A DNA stretch of 64,000 nucleotides, taken from the NCBI GenBank assembly GCA_002427755.1, contig DIYO01000007.1, positions 54,878 through 118,877 on the forward strand, in the 5' to 3' direction. The notes below the pieces were generated by a model. The model was not told the DNA's origin. It was given only the letters and a program-made list of their open reading frames with translations, and searched no databases. The DNA comes from Roseivirga sp. UBA6052. Its GTDB lineage: Bacteria > Bacteroidota > Bacteroidia > Cytophagales > Cyclobacteriaceae. Made by a program: the position numbers and the translations under genes. Shown here piece by piece: positions 24,799 to 33,694 of the stretch; positions within the stretch are counted from its first letter, which is position 1, and each line of letters begins with the position of its first letter.

Positions 24799-27159
24799 CT
24801 ACTCTTCTCTCAACGTCTCTACTGGATTAATACTTGATGCCTTTATTCCAGGATAGAGCAAAGCTAAAAGTGACAGCAAAACTACAAGCAGGATCGCTCC
24901 TATGATATGGAGTGGTCCAATGGTTATACCATATTGATAATTATCAAGCCAGTTCTCTGCAGTAAAAGATGCAATAGGAAGTGATATGATAAGGGCTAAA
25001 ACAGAAATCCATATAACCGGACTGATGATTTGCTTAAGAATGTGACCTAAGTTGGCGCCAACAACTTTCCTAATCCCAATTTCTTTTCTCTTTTGATCTG
25101 CATAATGATAGGTTAATCCAAATACGCCAAGTGCAGCTATAAAGACTAGCAAATAGGTTGCCCATTGGTAAAATTGACCTTTTTGAAAATCTTCTTGATA
25201 CGCATTCTCAATTGAGGTCTCCATTACAGTATAATTCAACTGATAACCAGGAAACAAATCATCCCATTCATTCTCTATATTCTCAATTAGAGACTCCATA
25301 CTATTAGTCTCAGATTTAATTGAAAGATTATAGTAACCCACTATGGGTTCCTCTAAAAGAATAATGGGTTCGACAGATTGATGGCTCGTTTGATATAAAT
25401 AATCGGTCACAACTCCAGATATTGTATAGTTCAAAGTTGAGTCTCTACCGTTATGAGTAATCTGGATGCCTAAAGCTTCTTGAATATTATCAAAGCCCAA
25501 TAACTCAGCAGCTCTTAAATTGATTAACGCTTTTGTACCGCTATTATCTATGTTATCTCCAAAAACAATGTCAATACCAGTTGTAGGCAGAAAATCAGCA
25601 TCGATATAGTTAACATTCATTAGGTGAGAAACACTCGAGGTATCTCTTAAAACACTGAAGTTAGACTTACCCTGACTCCCGAAAACGGCCACCTGACTAA
25701 CACTGGCAGTCTTCACACCAGACAACCCCATAAACCTCTGCTTAATGGTCTTGGCCTGCTCTACATTATTATAACCATTAAGAGATATGTTTATTAGCTG
25801 GTCTTCTTGGAAACCCAAATTTTGAGTACTTAAAAATCTGAGCTGACCTGAAATAACTAATGCATTTAGAATAAAGAACCCTGCTAGGCTAAACTGTAGA
25901 CCGATAAAAACCTTTCTTACTACCCAAGATTTAGTTTTTGTCTTAAAATCGAATGAGGTCATACGAGAAGCGAGTAAGTATGAGATGACTACAGATAGCA
26001 GTAAGAAGAGAATCAAAGAAAGAAGAGAGAGAAGCGAAAAGCGCCAAGGCTCAAACCAATTAACCATAAGTGTTTGACCGGTATAGGCTTCTAACTCTGA
26101 AAGTATCAACCAAGTGCTGATCCCCGCAATGAGAAAAGTTGGTAACAATAGTAAAAGAGATTCAGCCAATGTCTGGCTGAGTAGAGTAGTTTTACTTCTG
26201 CCCAGAATACGTTTAATCGTTAACTCCTTATCGCGTTGAAGAACTAATGCCAATTGAATGCTGAAAAAGTTCGCAAAAACAGATATCAGAATAAAGACGG
26301 CTAATGCTGCTAGAATTAACAAGGTCTGGGCTTCATGTTTCTGAGGGAAATCAAATTCTTGCCCTGCATTGAAATGCATATTGGCGTATGATTCAACTCT
26401 ATGATCTAGAACATTATTTAATCCCTCTGGTAAGACGCTGTTGAAATGATCATCGATTTTCTCTTGAAGCTCCTGTTCCTCTATTGGTGTAGTGGTGAAA
26501 AGGAATGTAGATAGAAAAGGTACAATTGCACCATAATTTCTATTATGGCTCCCTTCTACTTGCTTAAAAGACGCAAGAATGGCCGGCCTAAAAGAAACAT
26601 TTGTAGGGTAACTTTCATAAACACCAACTACTACTAATCCTTTGTTAACCGCAGGTGACTCGAACTGTAAAGATTTATTTATAGGGTCATCTGTCCTGAA
26701 TATTCTCTCCTGAGTTCTAGTACTTATGAGTATCTCATCTTGATTCAGAGGAAGCCTTCCTGATTTCAATTGAACTTTGAACACATGAAAAAAGGCCGAA
26801 TCGACATAATTGATAGGCTGATTTGTGAATATATCATCGGCATTTCTAAGGGTTGCCGGCATAACCCTCATGCGTACCGTTGATTCTATTTCAGGAATAG
26901 CTTCCTCTATATTCTCTGAAGTAATAACAGAAGTTGAAGCGAAATGCCTTTCTCCATTGGGGAGGTTTAATTTGATTGATAGCTTATGAATCAGGCCGGC
27001 ATTATCGTGATAGGTATCGAATTTCCAATCATGACTTAGTAATGCGACCAGAATGAATGTGCCAAGTATTCCTGTAGCAAACCCAATTAAGTTTAAAAGG
27101 TATGGGATTCTATGTTTTGTGATTGACCGAAAGGCATGTTTAGTATGAGTAAGAAACAT
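24799..27159 (-). CDS. FtsX/MacB-type permease, stand-alone
   Basis: A 786-residue permease with the two-unit architecture: TM1 (about 18-40), periplasmic MacB_PCD-like region, TM2-4 (about 280-405), TM5 (about 425-445), second periplasmic region and TM6-8 (about 670-775), ending NPVETLREE. The second FtsX loop motif KEIGIRKVVGA is intact, while the first has drifted to KELTIKRILGR, unlike the other permeases in the window. No ATPase gene is adjacent and no sigma-54-like promoter precedes it. An 11-bp inverted repeat lies in the divergent promoter region upstream. Confidence 0.9.
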   Translation of the reverse strand: MFLTHTKHAFRSITKHRIPYLLNLIGFATGILGTFILVALLSHDWKFDTYHDNAGLIHKLSIKLNLPNGERHFASTSVITSENIEEAIPEIESTVRMRVMPATLRNADDIFTNQPINYVDSAFFHVFKVQLKSGRLPLNQDEILISTRTQERIFRTDDPINKSLQFESPAVNKGLVVVGVYESYPTNVSFRPAILASFKQVEGSHNRNYGAIVPFLSTFLFTTTPIEEQELQEKIDDHFNSVLPEGLNNVLDHRVESYANMHFNAGQEFDFPQKHEAQTLLILAALAVFILISVFANFFSIQLALVLQRDKELTIKRILGRSKTTLLSQTLAESLLLLLPTFLIAGISTWLILSELEAYTGQTLMVNWFEPWRFSLLSLLSLILFLLLSVVISYLLASRMTSFDFKTKTKSWVVRKVFIGLQFSLAGFFILNALVISGQLRFLSTQNLGFQEDQLINISLNGYNNVEQAKTIKQRFMGLSGVKTASVSQVAVFGSQGKSNFSVLRDTSSVSHLMNVNYIDADFLPTTGIDIVFGDNIDNSGTKALINLRAAELLGFDNIQEALGIQITHNGRDSTLNYTISGVVTDYLYQTSHQSVEPIILLEEPIVGYYNLSIKSETNSMESLIENIENEWDDLFPGYQLNYTVMETSIENAYQEDFQKGQFYQWATYLLVFIAALGVFGLTYHYADQKRKEIGIRKVVGANLGHILKQIISPVIWISVLALIISLPIASFTAENWLDNYQYGITIGPLHIIGAILLVVLLSLLALLYPGIKASSINPVETLREE

Positions 27160-27191
27160 ATTGGGAGAGTTGAGTTATCTTTAAATATAAC

Positions 27192-27221
27192 TAATCTATT
27201 AGTTTATCAACTAATAGATTA
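27192..27221. promoter_or_regulatory. Perfect 11-bp inverted repeat, candidate operator
   Basis: TAATCTATTAG at 27192-27202 pairs fully with CTAATAGATTA at 27211-27221, with an eight-base spacer. It lies in the 110-base gap between the divergent permease (starts 27159, minus) and PPOX (starts 27270, plus) genes and has no T-run, so an operator is more likely than a terminator. Confidence 0.5.
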
Positions 27222-27258
27222 ATAACATTATTGATTTTCTAACTCCTCTCCTAAACCT

Positions 27259-27266
27259 TAACTTGC
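27259..27266 (+). promoter_or_regulatory. Candidate -7 element of the PPOX gene
   Basis: TAACTTGC, a partial match to TAnnTTTG, ends three bases before the PPOX start codon. This would give an almost leaderless message; the -33 box is not clear. Confidence 0.25.
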
Positions 27267-27269
27267 CAT

Positions 27270-27812
27270 ATGGCAAAATTCTATGAAGAGATTACGGATG
27301 AGTTAAAAGAATGGATACTGGAGCAAAAAATCTTCTTTACAGGTACAGCGGCTGAAACCGGAAGAGTGAATGTATCTCCAAAAGGCATGGATACATTCAA
27401 AATCATAGGTCCAAATAAAGTCGCCTGGCTAAACCTTACAGGAAGTGGAAATGAGACTGCAGCTCATTTAAAACTCGTCAATAGAATAACGATTATGTTT
27501 TGCGCTTTTGAAGGCAAGCCTAAAATTCTACGTCTATATGGTTCTGCTCAAACCATTCATAAACAGGACAAAGAATGGCAAGACCATATAGGTTTATATA
27601 ATGAGACCCGCGGAGCTAGAAACATATACATTGTTGAAGTAGATTCTCTTCAAACATCATGCGGTTTTGCCGTCCCTTTAATGGATTACAAGGAAGATCG
27701 TCAGATCTTAGCCGATTGGGCAGAAAAAAAGGAAGCCACAGGCATGGAAGAGTATTGGGAGAGAAAAAACGTAAAAAGTATTGATGGATTTCCTACCGGT
27801 ATATTTGACTAA
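27270..27812 (+). CDS. Pyridoxamine 5'-phosphate oxidase family protein
   Basis: A 180-residue FMN-binding split-barrel protein. The N-terminal half has the family pattern KIFFTGTAAETGRVNVSPKG followed by NKVAWLNLTGSGNETAAHL and an RITIMFCAFEGKPKILRLYG strand region, as in general PPOX-domain oxidoreductases rather than true PdxH. The likely cofactor is FMN or F420-like flavin; substrate unknown. The stop overlaps the end of the convergent AEC transporter gene by four bases. It diverges from the stand-alone permease. Confidence 0.85.
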   Translation: MAKFYEEITDELKEWILEQKIFFTGTAAETGRVNVSPKGMDTFKIIGPNKVAWLNLTGSGNETAAHLKLVNRITIMFCAFEGKPKILRLYGSAQTIHKQDKEWQDHIGLYNETRGARNIYIVEVDSLQTSCGFAVPLMDYKEDRQILADWAEKKEATGMEEYWERKNVKSIDGFPTGIFD

Positions 27813-28939
27813 TCTGCCGGCTCTAATCTGGTCTGCATTTTAGGCTTTACCGTCATCTTAAAAGATGTCTTCAAGAGAATTACTAATCTTGGAATAAGGC
27901 TCATAATCATAAGTAATGCTCCTGCAACTAGAATAGCCTTAGGCGAACTTAGCATGCTTCCGCTATTTAAAACTCCTAAAATAAGTAAGGTTGAAACCGG
28001 TAGTGAGATAGCTAAAACCAGCAATCCATAACTAAGATCAAAACTCTTCTCTTTTTGCTTTAAGTCATCTTCTCTTTGATCGAACGAAGCCATATGTGCA
28101 AATGGCCAAAAGCTACATGAACTCAGTGAAAAGGCAACACTCAATAGAATTAGGTTTTGTTCACTTACTCCTACCAAAAGGCAAACTAGACCAACAACTA
28201 TCATAGACAAACCTGCACGACTTAATAAGAGTGTGAAAATTGGTACAAGTTTCTTTTTCGTTACTGTAACAGCTAGTCCTATGAAGATCAAAACCAGAGG
28301 GGTCATCATACCTCCCATTCTTTCAAATGCACTGGATAAAAAGCCGGGTAAATCATCTAGTTGAATGCCAACTGCTAACAAGACAATCGCAGTAATGATT
28401 ACTAGGTTAATGGGTTCTTTGACTAATGAAAGAAGTAAAGCCTTCAGTTTTTGATTGCGTCCATTCGAACCTGAAGTAGGATTATTAGCCATGAAAATGT
28501 TCATAGCAATAATGTAGAGAAAGAGTAGTACAAACACTTTATTACCAACATCGGCTAATGCGGCTATTGCTAATTCAGACTCTCCTAAGAACTCGATAAT
28601 AAACGGAAAGCAAGACAGACCAGGAGCCAATGAAGGCAAAAGAAGTCTTAAAGTGCGTCCTTCCTTACTTTTGCGGTCTACTCCAAAGATTCTGAGTAAT
28701 CCTGGTGTTAGGAAATAGAGAATCAGGTTAAAAATTAAGGCTAATAGCGGGTAGATCAACATTGAAAGCTCGACTTCTACCCCCATTAATGCTACAAAAA
28801 TGGTAGCAGGCAATGCAATGGTCAAGATCATGTTCTTGATACCATTTACCTGCTCTTTATTCTTATACTTCTTCCTTATTAAAATACCCACAAGGATAAA
28901 AAGAAGAAGCATTAAGGTCTTCTCTAAAGCACCGTCCAT
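27809..28939 (-). CDS. AEC (auxin efflux carrier) family transporter
   Basis: A 376-residue integral membrane protein with about ten hydrophobic helices. The first helix pair LLFILVGILIRKKY and the ILTIALPATIF segment match the AEC (auxin efflux carrier) permease pattern. It is somewhat longer than the usual 300-320 residues because of extra helices at the C-terminus. AEC permeases move organic acids such as malate or malonate; the substrate here is unknown. It starts 20 bases after the HisC-like aminotransferase stop on the same strand. Confidence 0.75.
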   Translation of the reverse strand: MDGALEKTLMLLLFILVGILIRKKYKNKEQVNGIKNMILTIALPATIFVALMGVEVELSMLIYPLLALIFNLILYFLTPGLLRIFGVDRKSKEGRTLRLLLPSLAPGLSCFPFIIEFLGESELAIAALADVGNKVFVLLFLYIIAMNIFMANNPTSGSNGRNQKLKALLLSLVKEPINLVIITAIVLLAVGIQLDDLPGFLSSAFERMGGMMTPLVLIFIGLAVTVTKKKLVPIFTLLLSRAGLSMIVVGLVCLLVGVSEQNLILLSVAFSLSSCSFWPFAHMASFDQREDDLKQKEKSFDLSYGLLVLAISLPVSTLLILGVLNSGSMLSSPKAILVAGALLMIMSLIPRLVILLKTSFKMTVKPKMQTRLEPAD

Positions 28940-28959
28940 TGATTAATTATCGAATGATC

Positions 28960-30141
28960 TTATCCAATTACTTGACCCAAAGCGTCAATAAAGATTTGCA
29001 TCTCATCGAGCGTACCCATACTTACCCTACACCATGTCTTATCATAGATCTGGAAAGATCTAACACCTACACCTTGTGCCGACATACGCTTTAAAAATTC
29101 TTTTCCTTCTAATTGATCTTGAGGGAAAATCATAAAACTCGTTTGAGACGGCACGGGCTCATACCCCATAGACACAAGTTTCTTATAAGTGAAATCACGC
29201 GCTTCTTTGTTCTTTGCTTTAGACGCAGTTAAAAACGCTGAGTCCTTCATACTGGCCAAGGCAGCAGCGATAGAAGTAATTGTAATTCCCATGCCTCCTC
29301 GCGTAATCTTTTGAATGGATTGGAGAGTTTCAGGCAAGGCAGCAGCATAACCTACTCTTAAACCAGCCATTCCATGGATCTTACTGAAAGTACGGGCAAC
29401 TATTACATTTTTACCTTCATTCAAGAGCGAAACCATACTCTTACCTTCTTTACCATCTATAAATTCTAAGTAAGCTTCATCTATGAAAATTGGCACTTTT
29501 TCAGAAACCCTTGAACAGAAATCATAGAGCTCTTTATAAGCAGTTATAGTACCTGTCGGGTTATTCGGATTACAGATATAAACCAATTTAGTGTCTTGAT
29601 CAATAGCTGCTTCCATGGCTTCTAAATCATGTGACCAATCATCTTTTAACTTGACTCCTTTCCACTCAGCACCCACTGAACGTGCAACATTCATCATAGA
29701 CATATATGAAGGATCAGCTGAAACGATGTTTCCTCCATTCATAAACATGACCAATCCGAATTTTTCGAGTAGATCCGAAGAGCCAGGCCCCATCATAATA
29801 TGATCAGCAGATACACCCTCTTTGTCTGTAATTAACTCAATTAATTCTCCTAGAGACTTCCAACCATATCGATTACCTAGATTGGCAGCGTTTTTTAATG
29901 CCTCCATAGCTTTAGGAGAAGGACCATATGGGTTCTCATTTGCATTAAGCTTTGCCCTTAGTTTAACATCGACAGGAGCTAAATGCTCTTTAAATAAAAT
30001 CGTATGGTCAATATTACCTTCGGAGTTAATACGAGGCGCGTTGAATTCTTCAGCAAATCCTAAAGAAGGCAAAAACGACAATGCACCTACGGAAAAAACA
30101 CCTCTCTTCAGTGCATCTCTCCTATTAATTGAATTAGACAT
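28960..30141 (-). CDS. HisC-like aminotransferase with a Tat signal
   Basis: A 393-residue class I/II fold PLP enzyme similar to histidinol-phosphate aminotransferase. The N-terminus carries a twin-arginine signal (INRRDALKRG then a hydrophobic stretch ending SLGFAEE). The catalytic domain has the LNANENPYGPSP entry motif, YICNPNNPTGT, FIDEAYLEF and the PLP lysine Lys254 in TFSKIHGMAGLRVGYA. An exported PLP aminotransferase is unusual, since cofactor-loaded Tat cargo would fold in the cytoplasm. It is the first gene of a likely pair with the AEC transporter. It is not next to any his genes, so a biosynthetic role is doubtful. Confidence 0.85.
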   Translation of the reverse strand: MSNSINRRDALKRGVFSVGALSFLPSLGFAEEFNAPRINSEGNIDHTILFKEHLAPVDVKLRAKLNANENPYGPSPKAMEALKNAANLGNRYGWKSLGELIELITDKEGVSADHIMMGPGSSDLLEKFGLVMFMNGGNIVSADPSYMSMMNVARSVGAEWKGVKLKDDWSHDLEAMEAAIDQDTKLVYICNPNNPTGTITAYKELYDFCSRVSEKVPIFIDEAYLEFIDGKEGKSMVSLLNEGKNVIVARTFSKIHGMAGLRVGYAAALPETLQSIQKITRGGMGITITSIAAALASMKDSAFLTASKAKNKEARDFTYKKLVSMGYEPVPSQTSFMIFPQDQLEGKEFLKRMSAQGVGVRSFQIYDKTWCRVSMGTLDEMQIFIDALGQVIG

Positions 30142-30344
30142 AAAAGTATTTTAAGATTGATAAAGGAAAATAACACAAGTATAATCCTAACCAAATCACT
30201 AATACGTTATCTATATGATCTTCAATAAATTTTAAAGCCAATTATTGTTGTATATACGTAATTATCGAACTTATTAGTTTCTTTTTAACCCTCTTTATAC
30301 ATAGATAGGATTTCAACTAAAATGACGTTAACTGAATTAAGCAT

Positions 30345-30380
30345 AAAAAAAGCCCTAGTCTTAGACTAGGGCTTTCTTTT
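30345..30380. terminator. Bidirectional terminator at the end of the nqr operon
   Basis: Ten-bp stem AGCCCTAGTC / GACTAGGGCT with a TTA loop, flanked by an A-run on the left and a T-run on the right. It marks the end of the nqr transcript, showing that nqrF is not encoded downstream. Confidence 0.9.
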
Positions 30381-30398
30381 TAAAGTATGCTATACAGA

Positions 30399-31010
30399 TT
30401 AGATAGAAATACCCATGAAACTCATGAAAGCAATTCCCATCAATCCGGTGATAAACATGGTAATACCTAATCCTTTTAATGGATCAGGAACATTTGAATA
30501 TCTTAACTTCTCTCTAATGGCAGCAAGCGCAACAATTGCCAAGAAGAAACCGATACCTGATCCAAAACCAAATACTGTAGCTTCTCCTATAGTGTAATCT
30601 CTTTGTGCCATAAATAAGGATGAACCTAAGATTGCACAGTTCACAGCAATTAGTGGTAAGAAAATACCTAGTGATCCGTAAAGCGAAGGAGAGAATTTCT
30701 CAATAGTCATCTCAACTAGCTGTACCATTGCCGCAATAATGGCAATAAACATGATGAATCTTAAGAAAGTAAGATCGATTGAAGCCATCTCTGGTCCTAA
30801 CCATGCTAGTGCACCTTCTTTCAACACAAACTCATTCAACAACCAGTTCATAGGCACTGTAATACCCAATACGAATACTACTGCAAGTCCTAGACCGAAA
30901 GCGGTCGATACCTTTTTGGATACCGCCAAAAAAGAACACATACCTAAGAAATAGGCAAATACCATGTTCTCTATAAAGATCGATTTGATACCTAAGTTTA
31001 TTAAATCCAT
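30399..31010 (-). CDS. nqrE: Na+-translocating NADH:quinone reductase subunit E
   Basis: A 203-residue protein with six TM helices, homologous to NqrD. It has the half-inverted repeat sites [13 protein letters not shown] (Cys25) and [13 protein letters not shown]; these cysteines, with the matching pair in NqrD, hold the 2Fe-2S cluster in the membrane core of the complex. It is the last gene of the operon, ten bases after nqrD, and a terminator follows 19 bases further on. Length is typical. Confidence 0.96.
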   Translation of the reverse strand: MDLINLGIKSIFIENMVFAYFLGMCSFLAVSKKVSTAFGLGLAVVFVLGITVPMNWLLNEFVLKEGALAWLGPEMASIDLTFLRFIMFIAIIAAMVQLVEMTIEKFSPSLYGSLGIFLPLIAVNCAILGSSLFMAQRDYTIGEATVFGFGSGIGFFLAIVALAAIREKLRYSNVPDPLKGLGITMFITGLMGIAFMSFMGISI

Positions 31011-31020
31011 GGTCTTCTAT

Positions 31021-31686
31021 TTAGTGTTCTACGTAACCTGTTTTAGATCTCTGCACCCAGATGATAAAGCCTAGTACGATGAACGCTCCTACAGGAGATA
31101 CCATCAAACCATTTGCCGCAAAGTTTTCAAAACCAATTGCTCCCATTACATCGTAACCGAAGATTTTACCTGATCCCCAGATTTCTCTAAAGAATGCTAC
31201 GGTTAATATGATCCAAGAATATCCTAATCCTGATCCTAAACCATCCAATACTGAATCATAAGGTTTATTACCTAAAGCGAAAGCCTCAAGGCGTCCCATT
31301 ACAATACAGTTGGTAATGATAAGACCAATAAATACTGATAACTCTTTGTACATATCGAAAGCGTATGCTTTCAAAACTTCGTTCACTAATGTTACAAGCG
31401 TTGCAACAATCGCAAGCTGTACGATAATTCTTACCCTTGTAGGGATAGCGTTTCTCAAAAGTGAAATAAACAAGTTTGAGAATATCATTACAAAGATTAC
31501 AGACAGCGCCATAACCAATGTTGGCTTCATTTGAGTTGTAACGGCTAATGCAGAACAAATACCTAATACCTGAATGGTAATTGGATTGTCGTCATTCAAA
31601 GGATCTGTTACAAACTTCTTTCTTCTTTTCGATAGTAAAGACTCTTTCTCTTTTACTACCGGTGCTTCTAAAGTTTCCGTACTCAT
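31021..31686 (-). CDS. nqrD: Na+-translocating NADH:quinone reductase subunit D
   Basis: A 221-residue six-helix membrane subunit. The cysteines in VLGICSALAVT and IITNCIVMGRLEAF pair with those of NqrE to coordinate the intramembrane 2Fe-2S cluster on the Na+ and electron path. It has a polar N-terminal extension of about 35 residues (KEKESLLSKRRKKFVTDPLN). It lies between nqrC and nqrE with short gaps, in the standard order. Confidence 0.96.
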   Translation of the reverse strand: MSTETLEAPVVKEKESLLSKRRKKFVTDPLNDDNPITIQVLGICSALAVTTQMKPTLVMALSVIFVMIFSNLFISLLRNAIPTRVRIIVQLAIVATLVTLVNEVLKAYAFDMYKELSVFIGLIITNCIVMGRLEAFALGNKPYDSVLDGLGSGLGYSWIILTVAFFREIWGSGKIFGYDVMGAIGFENFAANGLMVSPVGAFIVLGFIIWVQRSKTGYVEH

Positions 31687-31698
31687 CTATACTTGATT

Positions 31699-32469
31699 TT
31701 AGAATTCTTGATTCATTGATAATACACCCGTTCTTACGTGCTTATCGAAATAGCTTTGGTAGAAACCAATGTATTTCAAAAGCATATCATTCACGCCATT
31801 CGCTGTTAATGTAGCGCCTGCCATCCCATCTACTTTGTTTGGTCCAAGTTTAGACTCAGGTGTCTTTTCACTTTTCACCATGTATACAGAAACAAAATTG
31901 CCTCCTTGATCATAAAGGTTCTTACCCTGATAACGCGCCTGAATCTCATCAGATGTAATTCTAGCACCAAGACCAGGTGTCTCACCTTTGTGGTCGAAAC
32001 TAACCCCTTCGATATTCTTTAAATCAGGACTCAAGGCTACATATGCCCAAATAGCATCCCAAAGACCTGCTCCATATGTAGGAACTATGATCGATTTTTT
32101 GCCATCCGCACTATACTTGAATACTGGGTAAAGTCTCTCTTCAGGAGCCTTCTTATAGTTCTTCTCGATGTTAACATTCTCTGCAAACAAAGGACCACCC
32201 TTCTCGTCAGTATCAACTAAGTTGCCTTGGTAATCAGCAACTTCTGAGCTAATCACTTCAGCGTATCTAGCTAAAATTTGCTCAGGCTCCATATCTCCTA
32301 AAGCAGCTTTCTCTGCTGGAATCGCCCCCAAAATTTGCTTCTTAGTATCTAAGTCTTGTGACTTCTTTTGAGCAGGGCCCAATACTTGAGAAACACCTGA
32401 AAGTAATCCACCTAGTACTACTGTAAGTACCAAAGAGAATATTATGATATATCTATTAGACTGTTGCAC
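31699..32469 (-). CDS. nqrC: Na+-translocating NADH:quinone reductase subunit C
   Basis: A 256-residue subunit with one N-terminal TM helix (about 8-27) and a periplasmic FMN-binding domain. The covalent FMN site is the threonine in VDGMAGATLTANGV (consensus D-x-SGAT, here AGAT), which is loaded by an ApbE flavin transferase encoded elsewhere. The gene overlaps the end of nqrB by 14 bases, implying translational coupling. Length is usual for Bacteroidota. Confidence 0.95.
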   Translation of the reverse strand: MQQSNRYIIIFSLVLTVVLGGLLSGVSQVLGPAQKKSQDLDTKKQILGAIPAEKAALGDMEPEQILARYAEVISSEVADYQGNLVDTDEKGGPLFAENVNIEKNYKKAPEERLYPVFKYSADGKKSIIVPTYGAGLWDAIWAYVALSPDLKNIEGVSFDHKGETPGLGARITSDEIQARYQGKNLYDQGGNFVSVYMVKSEKTPESKLGPNKVDGMAGATLTANGVNDMLLKYIGFYQSYFDKHVRTGVLSMNQEF

Positions 32470-33691
32470 GAGCTAACCTCCTTTTCTTGTTTGCTTGAAC
32501 TACGTAGAAATCAATTAATGGAGCAAACACATTCATAAATAGAACTGCCAACATTATACCTTCAGGATAAGCCGGGTTGACTACTCTGATTAATACAGTT
32601 AACATTCCTATTAACGCTCCATAAATCCATTTTCCTATTTCTGTTTGCGATGCAGATACTGGATCTGTCGCCATAAAGACAGCACCAAATGCTAGTCCAC
32701 CAAATACAAAGTGATAATGAGCAGGTACTAACATAAATTCATTTGCTCCTGCTAGATTAAAGATTGTACCCATAGCAAATGCTCCAGCGAATACACTTAC
32801 GATAATCTTCCAACTTCCAACACCCGTAGCGATTAGTATTAAAGCCCCAACTAAGGCCATTAAAGTAGAAGTCTCACCGATTGATCCTGGTATACCCCCT
32901 ATTAGCATATTCTGGAAGCTAAAGAAGTCTCCACCAAAAGGCGCTATTAACATGCTGTTAGCCTGACTTAGCCCGTCAACAACAGTACCCGCACCAGAAA
33001 TAGATGTATCATTCGCAATGGCTAATGCTGTTGCACCAGAATATCCATCAACAGGTGCCTTGTCTGCTAATTGCGTCCAAACCTCACCTGAAATATCAGT
33101 TGGATAAGCAAAGTACAAGAATGCTCTTGCAGTCATCGCTACGTTCAAGATGTTCATTCCTGTTCCACCGAAGATTTCTTTACCTACAAGCACTCCAAAA
33201 ACAGTAGCTAAAGCCACTTGCCATAATGGAATTGTAGGTGGTACGATCAAAGGAATCAACATACCTGTTACCAAGAAGCCTTCGTTTATTGGGTGTTTTC
33301 TGATAATTCCTATCGTTACTTCAACCAAACCACCAGCTACATATGAAGCTAATACGATTGGCAATACCCATCTAGCACCAAATAAAAGGTTATCTAAGTT
33401 GAAGAATGCAGCAAAACCACCTTCTGTAATTTCACCTGTAGCTACATAATGCTGATAACCAACGTTGAAGATACCCCAGATCAAACATGGGATCATGGCG
33501 ATAACTACCGTCATCATCATTCTCTTCAAGTCAATTGCATCTCTAACTTGAACTCCCTTATCACCCGCAGTCAAGGCAGGTTTAAACAAGAAAGTCTCAT
33601 TAGCTTCCCATAGCACATAAAACTTTTCAAATTTCCCACCTTTCTCAAAAAGTGGTCTTTGTTTATCTAATAAGTCGTGTAAAAACTTCAT
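32456..33691 (-). CDS. nqrB: Na+-translocating NADH:quinone reductase subunit B
   Basis: A 411-residue integral subunit with about ten TM helices that carries riboflavin and a covalent FMN. The FMN-threonine motif is seen in DGYSGATALAIAN (SGAT). Other family stretches include KEIFGGTGMNILNVAMTARAF and VMATDPVSASQTEIGKW. The subunit forms much of the Na+ path and contacts quinone. It starts three bases after the nqrA stop and overlaps nqrC. Confidence 0.96.
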   Translation of the reverse strand: MKFLHDLLDKQRPLFEKGGKFEKFYVLWEANETFLFKPALTAGDKGVQVRDAIDLKRMMMTVVIAMIPCLIWGIFNVGYQHYVATGEITEGGFAAFFNLDNLLFGARWVLPIVLASYVAGGLVEVTIGIIRKHPINEGFLVTGMLIPLIVPPTIPLWQVALATVFGVLVGKEIFGGTGMNILNVAMTARAFLYFAYPTDISGEVWTQLADKAPVDGYSGATALAIANDTSISGAGTVVDGLSQANSMLIAPFGGDFFSFQNMLIGGIPGSIGETSTLMALVGALILIATGVGSWKIIVSVFAGAFAMGTIFNLAGANEFMLVPAHYHFVFGGLAFGAVFMATDPVSASQTEIGKWIYGALIGMLTVLIRVVNPAYPEGIMLAVLFMNVFAPLIDFYVVQANKKRRLARATV

Positions 33692-33694
33692 GGC

